64,000 nt of DNA from CAWCTD01 sp963798455 (GCA_963798455.1 CAWCTD010000003.1:3968001-4032000); one strand, 5' to 3'. Positions 42,120-51,480 are shown, counted from the stretch's first letter. Notes: a model not told the origin generated them from the sequence alone. Program-made: numbers and translations.

Positions 42120-43433
42120 ATGCCAGAAGAAACCTTGACCATTACAGATAATCGTACGAACAAGACGTACACAGTGCCGCTTTTTAAGGGATGTGTACGA
42201 ACCATGGATCTGCGTAAAATCAAAGTCAGTGACGACGACTTCGGAGTGATGGGCTACGACCCGGCGTTCATGAACACGGCGTCTTGCCAGAGCGCCATCA
42301 CGTTCATTGACGGCGACCGCGGCATTTTGCGCTACCGCGGCTATCCCATCGACCAACTGGCCGAACACTGCACCTTCCTCGAGGTGGCCTACCTGACCTT
42401 GAACGGTGAGTTGCCGACCGAATCCCAGCTCAAGGATTGGGTGAGCGAAGTCACGCATCACACCATGATCCACGAGAACATCAAGAAGTTCATGGAAGGC
42501 TTCCATCACAACGCGCATCCCATGGGCATGCTGATGAGCACTGTGGCGGCGCTCGCCACCTTCTACCCGGACTCGCGGAACATTCACGATGCCGCGTGTC
42601 GCCAGTTGCAGATCCTGCGACTGATCGGAAAGATGCCCACCATCGCAGCTTATTGCTACCGAAACAGCCTGGGGCTTCCCTACGTCTACCCCGACAACTC
42701 GCTGAGCTACACCGAGAACTTCATGAACATGCTGTGGAAGTTGCCGGCCGAGCCAAAGTACCAGCCGAACAAAGTGCTGGCAAAGGCCTTGGACGTCCTG
42801 TTCATCCTCCACGCGGACCACGAGCAGAACTGCAGCACGAACGCCATGCGCTCGGTGGGCAGCTCATACGCAGACCCGTTTGCATCGACAGCGGCGGCGA
42901 TCGGCGCGCTGTGGGGACCCCTGCACGGGGGGGCAAACGAGCAGGTCCTGATTATGCTCGACGAGATCGGCAAGCTGGAGAACGTCCCGGGCTTCATCGC
43001 GGAGCTGAAGGCGGGGAAGGGCAAGTTGATGGGCTTCGGGCACAGGGTCTACAAGAACTACGATCCGCGGGCCAAGATCATCAAGCGGACAGCCGAAGAG
43101 GTTTTCCAGGTCACGGGGCGCAACCCGAAGCTGGACATCGCCCTGGAACTGGAGAAGATCGCGCTGAACGACGAGTACTTCATCAAGCGGAAGCTGTATC
43201 CCAACGTCGACTTCTACAGCGGCATCATTTACCAAGCGCTGGGATTCACGCCGGACATCTTCACGGTGCTGTTCGCCATTGGGCGGACGGTGGGCTGGCT
43301 GGCTCAATGGCAGGAATTGCTCCTGGATAAGGAGCAGAAGATCGCGCGCCCGCGCCAGATCTTCATCGGACAAGACGAGCGGGACTTCGTGCCGATCGCC
43401 AACCGGGGCAAGCAGGCCGCCGCCAAGGGCTAG
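42120..43433 (+). CDS. gltA: Citrate synthase
   Basis: 437 residues from ATG 42120, with AGGAGA about 9 nt upstream. It condenses oxaloacetate and acetyl-CoA to citrate. The catalytic residues are visible: His in ILHADHEQNCSTNAMR, His in LWGPLHGGANEQVLIM and Asp in YPNVDFYSGIIYQAL; GFGHRVYKNYDPRAKII contributes the substrate-binding Arg. The N-terminal beta-domain (TLTITDNRTNKTYTVPLFKG) identifies the larger GltA type. The gene ends in TAG sharing a CTAG with the stop of the convergent korC. The neighbouring kor operon supplies the 2-oxoglutarate step, so this locus groups two TCA-cycle activities. Confidence 0.95.
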   Translation: MPEETLTITDNRTNKTYTVPLFKGCVRTMDLRKIKVSDDDFGVMGYDPAFMNTASCQSAITFIDGDRGILRYRGYPIDQLAEHCTFLEVAYLTLNGELPTESQLKDWVSEVTHHTMIHENIKKFMEGFHHNAHPMGMLMSTVAALATFYPDSRNIHDAACRQLQILRLIGKMPTIAAYCYRNSLGLPYVYPDNSLSYTENFMNMLWKLPAEPKYQPNKVLAKALDVLFILHADHEQNCSTNAMRSVGSSYADPFASTAAAIGALWGPLHGGANEQVLIMLDEIGKLENVPGFIAELKAGKGKLMGFGHRVYKNYDPRAKIIKRTAEEVFQVTGRNPKLDIALELEKIALNDEYFIKRKLYPNVDFYSGIIYQALGFTPDIFTVLFAIGRTVGWLAQWQELLLDKEQKIARPRQIFIGQDERDFVPIANRGKQAAAKG

Positions 43434-44023
43434 TCGCCTCGCAGTTCCGGCACGGCCTCGCTCTCCCCGGTCAGGGGAAGCGAGGTCGTGCCGTACTCGA
43501 AGCCTTTCTGGAAAGCCATCAGGTTGAGTTCCCGAAACGCCGGAGGCACGGAGTCCTCCACGGCGCGCCGCAGGGCCTGCTCGCCGACCACGCCCGTCAC
43601 CGCGGCGAAGAAGCCGACCATCACCACGTTGAGCACCATCCGCCGGCCCAGTTCTTCAGCCAGGCGGGTGGCGGGCACGGCGTGAACCCGAATGCCTTCC
43701 GGCAAAGCGCTCAGGTGAACCAGGTCCTGCTCGACCACCAGGAGGCCGCCCTCCTTGAGCTCGGGTACGAAGCGATTGTAGGCCTCCTGGGACATGGCGA
43801 CCAGGATATCCGGGCGGGTCACATAGGGGTACAGAATGGGGCTGTCCGAGAGGACTACCTGGGCGCTGCAAGCTCCCCCGCGCGACTCCGGCCCAAAGTT
43901 CTGCGTCATAGTGGCATGGCCGCCTTCGAAGATCGAGGCGGCTTTTCCGAGGATGATCGCGGACAGGATCACGCCCTGCCCGCCGAAGCCGGCGATTCGG
44001 ATCTCTGTCAACCGCATACGCAA
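43430..44023 (-). CDS. korC: 2-oxoacid:ferredoxin oxidoreductase, gamma subunit
   Basis: 197 residues. The gamma subunit of 2-oxoacid:acceptor oxidoreductases begins with IRIAGFGGQGVILSAIILGK, as here, followed by ATMTQNFGPESRGGACSAQV and a Rossmann-like remainder. It forms part of the heterotetramer that oxidises 2-oxoglutarate (or another 2-oxoacid) with CoA and ferredoxin. It is last in the operon korD-korA-korB-korC; its start overlaps korB by 16 nt and its stop overlaps the gltA stop. Cytoplasmic. Confidence 0.9.
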   Translation of the reverse strand: MRMRLTEIRIAGFGGQGVILSAIILGKAASIFEGGHATMTQNFGPESRGGACSAQVVLSDSPILYPYVTRPDILVAMSQEAYNRFVPELKEGGLLVVEQDLVHLSALPEGIRVHAVPATRLAEELGRRMVLNVVMVGFFAAVTGVVGEQALRRAVEDSVPPAFRELNLMAFQKGFEYGTTSLPLTGESEAVPELRGD

Positions 44024-44889
44024 CTCGGAGCCTCCGTATATTTGTCACCCAGCCGCTCGACCATCTGGTGCTTCAGCAGCTCGGAATAGTCGGGCCGCTC
44101 TCGATCCACGAACTTCCCTACGATGATCTCGCCGCGCATCCCCAGCGCGACCTCACTGGTGGGGATGCCGTTGCGGATTTTGCTCTTCTCCTTGTAGAAC
44201 TTCATCGTATCCAGCCCTTCGCCCAGCTTGTTGCGGCGTTCATAGAGCGTCGGGCAGGGAGACAGGACCTCGATGAAGCAGAAGCCCTTCTTGCGAAGTA
44301 TCTCGCCCATGGACCGGCTGAGCTGCCGGACATGGAAAGTGGTCCAGCGCGCCACGTAGACGGCGCCCGCCGCGTCGACCAGTTGGGGCAGGTTGAAGGA
44401 GGGCTCGAAGGCGCCGTAGGGCGTCGTGGCCGTGGTCGCGGTCAGGGGCGTGGTGGGCCCGCTCTGGCCGCCCGTCATGGCGTAGATGAAGTTGTTGACG
44501 CAAATAACCTTGAGGTCGATGTTCCGCCGGGCGGCGTGGATCAAGTGATTGCCGCCAATCGCGGACAGGTCGCCGTCGCCGGAGTAGACCACGACGTTCA
44601 AAGAAGGATTGGCGAGCTTGAGGCCGGTGGCGAAGGGAATGGCGCGGCCGTGGGTGGTGTGGAAGGAATCCAATTTCAGGTAGCCGGCCACGCGCCCCGA
44701 GCAGCCGATCCCGGAGACCACGGCCACACGGTCGAGCGGGAGCTTGGAATCCAGCAAAGCGCGGGCAAACGAATTCACCGTGGTGCCGATCCCGCAACCG
44801 GGGCACCAGATGTGTGGCATCCGGTCCATGCGAAGAAAAGGCTCGACCGGGTTGACGGGGTCCAGCGTAATACTCTCTGTTGCGCTCAT
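44008..44889 (-). CDS. korB: 2-oxoacid:ferredoxin oxidoreductase, beta subunit
   Basis: 293 residues. This subunit binds thiamine diphosphate: WCPGCGIGTTVNSFARALLD near residue 28, GIGCSGRVAGYLKLDSFHTT, and the TPP motif VYSGDGDLSAIGGNHLIHAA with NNFIYAMTGGQ about 30 residues further. The usual substrate-loop phrase PYGAFEPSFNLPQLVDAAGA is also present. It pairs with korA. The start ATG 44889 overlaps the korA stop by 4 nt (ATGA), so the operon is tightly coupled. All residues needed for TPP/Mg binding are visible. Confidence 0.93.
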   Translation of the reverse strand: MSATESITLDPVNPVEPFLRMDRMPHIWCPGCGIGTTVNSFARALLDSKLPLDRVAVVSGIGCSGRVAGYLKLDSFHTTHGRAIPFATGLKLANPSLNVVVYSGDGDLSAIGGNHLIHAARRNIDLKVICVNNFIYAMTGGQSGPTTPLTATTATTPYGAFEPSFNLPQLVDAAGAVYVARWTTFHVRQLSRSMGEILRKKGFCFIEVLSPCPTLYERRNKLGEGLDTMKFYKEKSKIRNGIPTSEVALGMRGEIIVGKFVDRERPDYSELLKHQMVERLGDKYTEAPSCVCG

Positions 44890-46067
44890 CGCGCTGCCTC
44901 CTCGATCTTCCTGGCGATGTCTTCCGGGCGGTGGACCGTGCCGCCGGCGTGCGGCACACCGTAGGTTTTCGCGATGCCCGCCGCGGCGCGCTCGACCTCG
45001 TTGACCATCTGGCCCATGTTCAGCTCCGGCACAACAAACGCCTTCGTCCGGCTGGCGAGCTGGCGTATCTTGGATGCCGGAAACGGCCAGACGGTGATTA
45101 AGCGCAGTTTGCCCACCCGCAAGCCTTTCTCGCGGGTCATCTCAACGGCCTTTTGCGCCACCCGCGAGGTGATTCCATAGGAGACCACGATGACGTCGGC
45201 GTCCTCGGTAGCCTCCTCCTCAATTTGCTCGATCTCGGGCGCGGCGTCGCGGATCTTGGCCAGCAGGCGCCGCACCAGGCGGTCCTGCGTTTCCGGAGTC
45301 ATGGCAGGGTAGCCACGCTCATCGTGGGTCAAGCCGGTCATGTGGAACCGGTACCCCTCTCCGGCGTGGGCCATTTCGGGAACCAAGTCCTCGCCAGGCT
45401 CAAACGGCCGGTAGTCCTCCGGCGGGCGGCTCGTCCGGCGGCGAGGATAAATCTCGATCTGATCCGCGGAGGGAATCACGACCTTCTCGGTCATATGCCC
45501 CACGCATTCGTCCATCATGAACATGACTGGCGTCCGATACTGCTCGGAGAGGTTGAACGCGCGGATGGCCAGGTCAAAACACTCCTGCGGGGAGTTGGGG
45601 CAAATCGCGATGATCTCGTAATCACCGTGAGAGCCCCACTTGGCCTGCATCATGTCCCCCTGTGCGGGCAGAGTGGGCAGGCCCGTGGATGGGCCCCCGC
45701 GCTGTACGTTGACGAAGACACAGGGAGTTTCGGTCATGGCAGCGTATCCGATGTGCTCCATCATGAGCGAGAACCCGGGGCCGCTTGTCACGGTGAAAGT
45801 CTTGGCTCCTCCCCAGGCTGCTCCGATGATGGTGATGGAGGCCGCCAATTCGTCCTCCATTTGAATGAAGGTACCCCCGACTTTAGGGATTCTGGCGGCG
45901 AAGCGCTCCACCACTTCCGTGGACGGGGTTATGGGATAACCTGCGGCAAATCGCGCACCTGCGGCCAAAGCCCCTTCGCAGCACGCGTGATCACCGTCGA
46001 GAAAATGGACACCGGTAAGGACACCGGCGGGGTCAGCGGGCCGCATTGACCTCGTTGGGTTTTTCAT
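44886..46067 (-). CDS. korA: 2-oxoacid:ferredoxin oxidoreductase, alpha subunit (KorA type)
   Basis: 393 residues from ATG 46067, chosen for the AAGGAG 4 nt upstream; an alternative ATG is at 46046. Family motifs are HACCEGALAAGARFAAGYPI (substrate/CoA side), EVVERFAARIPKVGGTFIQM, EDELAASITIIGAAWGGAKT, FTVTSGPGFSLMMEHIGYAA and MFMMDECVGHMTEKVVIP. The last of these is typical of the 2-oxoglutarate (KorA) rather than the pyruvate enzymes. It overlaps korD by about 35 nt. Together with KorB it forms the catalytic core; specificity for 2-oxoglutarate is inferred from sequence type and gltA proximity. Confidence 0.92.
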   Translation of the reverse strand: MKNPTRSMRPADPAGVLTGVHFLDGDHACCEGALAAGARFAAGYPITPSTEVVERFAARIPKVGGTFIQMEDELAASITIIGAAWGGAKTFTVTSGPGFSLMMEHIGYAAMTETPCVFVNVQRGGPSTGLPTLPAQGDMMQAKWGSHGDYEIIAICPNSPQECFDLAIRAFNLSEQYRTPVMFMMDECVGHMTEKVVIPSADQIEIYPRRRTSRPPEDYRPFEPGEDLVPEMAHAGEGYRFHMTGLTHDERGYPAMTPETQDRLVRRLLAKIRDAAPEIEQIEEEATEDADVIVVSYGITSRVAQKAVEMTREKGLRVGKLRLITVWPFPASKIRQLASRTKAFVVPELNMGQMVNEVERAAAGIAKTYGVPHAGGTVHRPEDIARKIEEAAR

Positions 46068-46281
46068 CAGTCTCCTTCCAACCGTAGATGGCAAAGTCCG
46101 GGCAGTACATACCACAGAGGTCGCAACCGCTACATTTCTCAAGGGCTACGACGTGCGGGGGGTGATACCCCTTCGCGTTGTACTCCGTGGACAGGGCAAG
46201 GACTTTGGTCGGGCAGAACTCTACGCAGAAGCCGCAACCTTTGCAGTGTTCGACAACAATTGCTACGCGGCCTTTCGGCAT
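46033..46281 (-). CDS. korD: 4Fe-4S ferredoxin subunit of the 2-oxoacid oxidoreductase
   Basis: 82 residues from ATG 46281 (MPKGRVAIVVEHCKGCG). Two CxxCxxCxxxCP clusters are visible, CKGCGFCVEFCP and CSGCDLCGMYCP, so it carries two [4Fe-4S] centres and passes electrons from the TPP site to external ferredoxin. It is the first gene of the korDABC operon. A longer frame to 46329 exists but lacks an RBS and conserved sequence. Upstream is a 110-bp gap to the DUF192 gene, which probably holds the operon promoter. Confidence 0.92.
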   Translation of the reverse strand: MPKGRVAIVVEHCKGCGFCVEFCPTKVLALSTEYNAKGYHPPHVVALEKCSGCDLCGMYCPDFAIYGWKETDEKPNEVNAAR

Positions 46282-46391
46282 TCCAATCAGATTCCCCCTA
46301 TTTGTGTAACGTAGCAATGCACATGCCAAGCTCCAAGAGCTAAGGGGCGGCTACGCTGAGCCTGGCGACAGCGATACTCAGCCGACAGCCC

Positions 46392-46745
46392 TCACACTTC
46401 CTCGAACTCCAGTTCGTCCCCCTTCTGCAGTCCCACTCTCGCTGCCGTCCCGGCCGGCAACTCCAGTACCGAGTGCGCCCGCAGGCAAAGAGAAATCCGC
46501 CACGGCCCCATGTCCGGGCGGATCTTCAGCACTCTCTTTTTGCGATCCAGGAAGACCACATCGATCGCAAACTTCATACCGACCGTGTGGACCCCTTCGC
46601 AGGGCACGATCCACAACCCCTGGCCCTCGGGCAGGCTGTGGTGCTTCAGCAGACCGACATTTCGTTTCAGGCTGGTGTCGGCGACCTCGGCTTGGGTGGC
46701 GAGCACGGCTTGCCGGGTGCGGTTCAGGATTTTGAGTTTGGCCAT
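46392..46745 (-). CDS. DUF192 family protein
   Basis: 117 residues. The DUF192 core is recognisable: RNVGLLKHHSLPEGQGLWIV, PCEGVHTVGMKFAIDVVFLD (the family phrase around H-x-x-GM-x-F-x-ID), RVLKIRPDMGPWRISLCLRA and VLELPAGTAARVGLQKGDEL. Members are small single-domain proteins, some of them exported; here no signal peptide is visible. The function of the family is unknown. It lies upstream of the kor operon on the same strand but is separated by 110 bp. Confidence 0.88.
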   Translation of the reverse strand: MAKLKILNRTRQAVLATQAEVADTSLKRNVGLLKHHSLPEGQGLWIVPCEGVHTVGMKFAIDVVFLDRKKRVLKIRPDMGPWRISLCLRAHSVLELPAGTAARVGLQKGDELEFEEV

Positions 46746-46923
46746 GGTGCAGAAACAATGTTAGCCGAACACAGCCCCCCGGGAAAGCGCAGGGAGGGAC
46801 CGCCGAGCCGGCTCTCGGGCGGACCGCGGCCGCTCCTGGTGCGCGGGTCTGGGGGAACTCAGGGGTTCACCGCATCGTTTTCGCCCTCAAAGCGACGAAA
46901 AGCGCATATAGGTGCCAACCCCC

Positions 46924-49218
46924 ATGCCCGGACTGCGTTACTTCACCCTGATGCTGTGCTGCGCCGGTTTCCTAGGCGCACAGCCGACCTGGACCAGCGT
47001 GCGAATCACCACCGACCCGCCAGCCCTGGTCATGACGGTGGACGGAGTGGAGTACTCCGGGTTGACCTCGTTCTCTTGGAGGGTCGGATCGACTCATGAG
47101 CTGGCGATCGACCTCAGAAGGAACAGGTCCGGGCCCGGGGCGCGCTATGCGTTCGCCGGCTGGATCGACTCGACGGGCCATCCCTACGGCGGCGCGACGA
47201 CCATCATGGTCACGGCGGACCCTGCTGTAACGGCCTTTGTGGCGAGCTACACCGCGGAGTACTCTCTCGATGTAAGCTTTTTCCACTGTGCCTACAGCGT
47301 CCCCGCCAACTGCGGCCCGCTTCCAGGGACGGTCTACATCGATGGCACGCCCTACTGGAGGGACGTTGAACTCTGGTTCCCCGCGGGGACGGAAGTGAAT
47401 CTCGAGGCGGTAGCCAACTTGGGCTTTGCATTCGCCGGCTGGGACAACCGGTTCGCCAACCCGCGGTCTCCCGTGCAGACGCTGGGGATGAATTCCGGCT
47501 GGACCATCCAGACGGGCTTCGTCGTGAGCCGCACCGTCACCATCGGCAGTTCGCCGCCAGGCCTGAAGCTGGCCGTGGATGGCGGAATCATCATTAGCCC
47601 GCGCGATTTCGGCTGGGCGGACGGTACCGGGCACACGCTGGTCCCGTTTTCCCCTCAAGCGGACGAGTCTGGAGAATACTGGGTGTTCGATTCCTGGAGC
47701 AACGGCGGCGCCCAGCAGCAGGAGTTCACCGTGGCATCCACCCCGGGCCCGCAGGCTGTCACGGCGCGCTACGTCGCCGGTGTCATCGCCACCATCCTGA
47801 CCGAACCGGTCGGCTTGAAAGTTAAGGTGGACGGAAGCGACGCGTGGTCGAGTCCCAACTTCGTTTGGGGCGCGGGCTCGACGCACCAGGTGTCGGCTCC
47901 TTTGGAGCAAACAGACAGCGCCGGACGGCGCTACGGCTTCCGAGGCTGTTCCGACGGCAGCCAGGACGCAGCACGCAACTTGACGGTGACCGAAGCGGTG
48001 CTCAGCCAAGGACTGCGGCTGGCCGCCCGCTACCAACCGCTGGACAAACTCACGGTGGAGAGCACGCCGGTTGGTGTGAGCGTCTTGGTCGATGGAACGG
48101 GGTGCCTGACGCCGTGCGCCGTTGACAGGTCAGTCGGCGCCCGTGTGACGATCAGTGCTCCCGCCTCGGCGCCCGTGGGCCTGGATACCAGGCTGGAGTT
48201 CGAAGGCTGGCAGGATCAGGCATCCAGAGAGCGCGTGTGGACCATCACGGCCGAGCCTCAGAGAATCTCGGCGGTATACCGGACCATGTACCGGATTCAG
48301 GCCACCGCCGACCCGGCCGGCGGCGCCCTCTTCCGCTTCGAGCCGGCATCGGCGGATGCTTTCTACGCAGTTGGCACGCAAGTGGTCGGGACGGCCGAGG
48401 CCCGGCCCGGCTTCCGCTTCCGGCGCTGGGGCGGCGACCTGGGCGGGACGCTCGCCTCCGGCGCCTTAATGATGACCCAGCCTCGATCCGTCATTGCCCA
48501 ATTGGATCGGGTGCCCTACATCCCGCCCGCCGGCGTTGTCAACGCTGCTGGCCCGACGCCGGACGACGGGGTGGCGGCCGGTTCCATCATCGCCATCTAC
48601 GGCGAGAACCTGGCGCCGGACACGGTAACGGGTCCTCCGAGCCCCTTGGCTCAGACTCTGGCCGGTGTGACCGTGCAAGTGGATGACCGTCTGCTGCCGC
48701 TCTTCTTCGTGTCCGGGCAGCAGATCAACGCGCTGTTGCCTTCAGACCTGGAGCCGGGCGGCTACAGCCTGACGATCCATTCGAGCAGGCAACCCGGCGT
48801 CTCCGCCGCCTTCCAGGTCATTCGAAACGCGCCCGGGCTGTTCGCCAACCAGATCGACTCTCTGGCGTACGCCGCCGCCATCCATCCGGACGGGAGCCTT
48901 GTGCTTCCTTCCAACCCCGCTCGCCCGGGCGAACTGATCACGCTCTACGGGACGGGATTCGGTCCGTACCTTCCCAGCCCGCTGGATGGCTTCCCCGTGC
49001 CGCCCGAGGCCGTGTTCCCTCTCGTGGACGCGGTGGAAATCCTGCTGGGCGAGGTGACCATCACTCCTCAGTGGGTGCGCGCCGCCGTAGGATCTACAGG
49101 TGTGACCGCCGTCAGTTTGCAGGTTCCGGATGAAGCGCCGCCGTCCGGCTCGCCCCAGGTCAAAGTGAGAATTTACACGCGCGAGAGCAACTCCGTGATT
49201 TTGCCTCTGGAGCATTGA
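46924..49218 (+). CDS. Secreted protein with InlB-like repeats and TIGR03437 domain
   Basis: 764 residues from ATG 46924, the start of a signal peptide (PGLRYFTLMLCCAGFLGAQP); GTG 46912 is an alternative. About six beta-rich units of 80-100 residues follow, each with a TxxxPxGxxxxVDG start and ending in a YxFxxWSDG-type phrase (for example TILTEPVGLKVKVDG ... YGFRGCSDGS). This resembles divergent InlB/PEGA-like repeats. From about residue 535 the C-terminus is TIGR03437: GVVNAAGPTPDDGVAAGSII, AIYGENLAPDTV, PLFFVSGQQINALLPSDL and NPARPGELITLYGTGFGPYL. It is likely exported; binding partner unknown. Only the TIGR03437 part is shared with the 5187 gene. Confidence 0.85.
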   Translation: MPGLRYFTLMLCCAGFLGAQPTWTSVRITTDPPALVMTVDGVEYSGLTSFSWRVGSTHELAIDLRRNRSGPGARYAFAGWIDSTGHPYGGATTIMVTADPAVTAFVASYTAEYSLDVSFFHCAYSVPANCGPLPGTVYIDGTPYWRDVELWFPAGTEVNLEAVANLGFAFAGWDNRFANPRSPVQTLGMNSGWTIQTGFVVSRTVTIGSSPPGLKLAVDGGIIISPRDFGWADGTGHTLVPFSPQADESGEYWVFDSWSNGGAQQQEFTVASTPGPQAVTARYVAGVIATILTEPVGLKVKVDGSDAWSSPNFVWGAGSTHQVSAPLEQTDSAGRRYGFRGCSDGSQDAARNLTVTEAVLSQGLRLAARYQPLDKLTVESTPVGVSVLVDGTGCLTPCAVDRSVGARVTISAPASAPVGLDTRLEFEGWQDQASRERVWTITAEPQRISAVYRTMYRIQATADPAGGALFRFEPASADAFYAVGTQVVGTAEARPGFRFRRWGGDLGGTLASGALMMTQPRSVIAQLDRVPYIPPAGVVNAAGPTPDDGVAAGSIIAIYGENLAPDTVTGPPSPLAQTLAGVTVQVDDRLLPLFFVSGQQINALLPSDLEPGGYSLTIHSSRQPGVSAAFQVIRNAPGLFANQIDSLAYAAAIHPDGSLVLPSNPARPGELITLYGTGFGPYLPSPLDGFPVPPEAVFPLVDAVEILLGEVTITPQWVRAAVGSTGVTAVSLQVPDEAPPSGSPQVKVRIYTRESNSVILPLEH

Positions 49219-49262
49219 CGGGCCGTCGGGTGAGAGCGCCCTCGCCGGTTCTGCCGCCGCCG

Positions 49263-51422
49263 TCAGCGTCCCAGGTTCCGGTCGAAGAACGACACAATCA
49301 GCTCCAACATATGGCGGCGGGCCGGGCCGGTGACAGCGTGAGCTTTCTGCGGATAGATCATCATTTCGAAGGGGCGCCCCGCGCGCTCCAGCGCGTCGGC
49401 CATTTGCAGCGTGTTCTGGAACAGGACGTTGTCGTCCTCGAGGTTGTGAATCAGCAGGAGCTTCGCCGTCAGGTTGGCCGCCTGGTGGATCGGTGAGCTG
49501 AGCCGGTAGGCGTCTGCATTCTCCGACGGAAGTCCCATGTACCTCTCCGTGTAAATGGAGTCGTAGTTCCTCCAGTCGGTGACCGGCGCTCCCGCGACGC
49601 CCGCCCGGAACAGGTCAGGAGCGTTGAGGAGAGAGTACAGGGTCATGTAGCCACCGTAGCTCCAACCGTAAACGCCGATCCGTGTCTGGTCCACAAAGCC
49701 CATCGAGACCAGGCGGCGGACGCCCTCCTTCTGATCCTCCAGTTCCTTGGACCCGAAGTCGTGGAACAGAACGGATTCCCATGCATGGCCGCGGCCCGAA
49801 GACCCGCGGTTGTCGAGCTGCCAGATGACGTAGCCCCGGTGAGCCAGCACTTGCTCCAGGGAGAGCCCCGCCCAGACGTCGCTCACCTGTTGGGAGTGCG
49901 GGCCGCCGTAGACAAACACGACCGCCGGGTACTTGCTGGCCGGCTCGAAACCGGGGGGCGTGATGAGCCGCGCGTAGAGCAAGGTTCCATCGGAGGCCTT
50001 GACCTCCACGATTTCCGTAAGACGAATGTCGTACTCCTCGATTGGTGTGCGGTCGGCTTCGGCGAACAGCGACCACTCGGCGCCGTCGGCCCGAGAAACA
50101 GATCTGCTCACGGGCGATCGCAGGCTGGAGAACGTGTCCAGGTAGTAGCCGCAGCCGGGCGCCATGGAGATGGCGTGAGTGCCTGCCGGCTGGGTGATAC
50201 GCCGCCGCTCGCCGCCATCGAGACTCACGCGGTAGAGCTGGCGCTCGAGAGGACTGGCCTCGGTGGACACCAGGTAGACCTGGCCCTTGCCTTCATCCAC
50301 GCCGGCCAGGTTGGTCACCTCCCAATCGCCCGAAGTCAGGCGGCCCAGTTGCTGGCCCTCGATGGAGTAGCGGTACAGGTGACGGAAGCCGTCGCGCTCG
50401 CTCGCCCAGAGGAACTCCGCGCCTCCCTTCAGGAACCGTAGGAAGTCGCCCACGTTCACCCAGTAGGGGTCCCGCTCTTCGAGTGTCACCCGGGCCTGCC
50501 GCGTGGAAACGTCCGCTCGCAAGAGATCCAGGCGGTTCTGGATTCGATTCAGGCGCTGGATGAAGAGGCCGCTGCTGTTCGGGAGCCAGTTCACACGTGC
50601 CAGGAGCATGTCGTGAAGATCGCCCAGGTCCATCCAGCGAGTCGGCCCGCCCGCCGCCGCGACCACACCCAGGCGCACTTCCGCGTTGGGATCACCGGCT
50701 TTGGGGTAGCGCTGCGGTTCGTAGACGGGATGCAAGGGAAGCAGGTCCGCATGGGGAAGGAGCGGCTCGTGGCTCACGTCGAACTGCAGGTAGGCGATGC
50801 GCTTCGAGTCCGGCGACCACCAGTGCGCGGAGCCGAGGTCAAGTTCTTCGGGATAGACCCAGTCCAGCCGCCCATTGAGCAGCGTGTCCGTTCCATCTTT
50901 GGTCAGACGCACGACTCTTCGCGAGGAAACCTCCATCGAGTAGAGGTCGTTCCCGCGCCGGAAGGAGATGCGCAGGCCGTCCGGCGAGAGTTTCGGATCG
51001 TGCTCCGTCTCGGCGGTGGCGGTGAGCTGGGTCCAGCCCCCCGCGGCGATTCGGAATTGGAACAGGTCGCCTCCCGCGCGGATCAGAAGAGTGTCCCCGC
51101 CGGGAAACCACTGTATGGTTTGTTCCCGTACCCCGCGGTTCTGCCAATCGAAGGCCTGCCGGGCGGGAACTGGTGTCGCAGCGGCACTCAGGGTGGCCAG
51201 GGAGATCAGCACCCGCCTGGTCTTGGACCCAATGTCATACAGACCGACGGCCCCGTCCTGCTCGTAGGCGAATCTCCGTCCGTCGGGAGCCCAGACGACA
51301 GCAGCGGGACCGGCGGATGGACGGGCGGCCGTGACCGCCTCCACCGTGACGGGCTTCTGCTGAGACAGTGCGGCACACGCGCTTGAAAGCAGCACCCACA
51401 ACAGGAGTTTCTTCGAAGACAT
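49263..51422 (-). CDS. S9-family prolyl oligopeptidase / dipeptidyl peptidase IV-like
   Basis: 719 residues from ATG 51422, which starts a signal peptide (KKLLLWVLLSSACAALSQQK). The N-terminal part is the DPP IV beta-propeller (DPKLSPDGLRISFRRGNDLY, NGRLDWVYPEELDLGSAHWW). The catalytic alpha/beta hydrolase follows with VYGGPHSQQVSDVWAG, the Ser nucleophile in YGWSYGGYMT (near residue 600), Asp in LLIHNLEDDNVLFQN and His in YPQKAHAVTG. The Glu motif of the propeller (DWVYPEEL) marks X-Pro dipeptidyl peptidases. It is periplasmic or secreted and cleaves dipeptides from peptide N-termini. A TACAAT at 51431-51436 would give an almost leaderless transcript. Confidence 0.93.
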   Translation of the reverse strand: MSSKKLLLWVLLSSACAALSQQKPVTVEAVTAARPSAGPAAVVWAPDGRRFAYEQDGAVGLYDIGSKTRRVLISLATLSAAATPVPARQAFDWQNRGVREQTIQWFPGGDTLLIRAGGDLFQFRIAAGGWTQLTATAETEHDPKLSPDGLRISFRRGNDLYSMEVSSRRVVRLTKDGTDTLLNGRLDWVYPEELDLGSAHWWSPDSKRIAYLQFDVSHEPLLPHADLLPLHPVYEPQRYPKAGDPNAEVRLGVVAAAGGPTRWMDLGDLHDMLLARVNWLPNSSGLFIQRLNRIQNRLDLLRADVSTRQARVTLEERDPYWVNVGDFLRFLKGGAEFLWASERDGFRHLYRYSIEGQQLGRLTSGDWEVTNLAGVDEGKGQVYLVSTEASPLERQLYRVSLDGGERRRITQPAGTHAISMAPGCGYYLDTFSSLRSPVSRSVSRADGAEWSLFAEADRTPIEEYDIRLTEIVEVKASDGTLLYARLITPPGFEPASKYPAVVFVYGGPHSQQVSDVWAGLSLEQVLAHRGYVIWQLDNRGSSGRGHAWESVLFHDFGSKELEDQKEGVRRLVSMGFVDQTRIGVYGWSYGGYMTLYSLLNAPDLFRAGVAGAPVTDWRNYDSIYTERYMGLPSENADAYRLSSPIHQAANLTAKLLLIHNLEDDNVLFQNTLQMADALERAGRPFEMMIYPQKAHAVTGPARRHMLELIVSFFDRNLGR

Positions 51423-51430
51423 CGCTTGTG

Positions 51431-51436
51431 ATTGTA
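51431..51436 (-). promoter_or_regulatory. -10 box TACAAT just upstream of the S9 peptidase start
   Basis: On the minus strand GTGTACAATCACAAGCGATG places the -10 only 8 nt before ATG 51422, which would put the transcript start within about 2 nt of the start codon. No Shine-Dalgarno is present, consistent with leaderless translation. Confidence 0.4.
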
Positions 51437-51480
51437 CACGAGGCTGCCGGGGGCCACGCCGTGTGGCATCCTGGTGGTTT

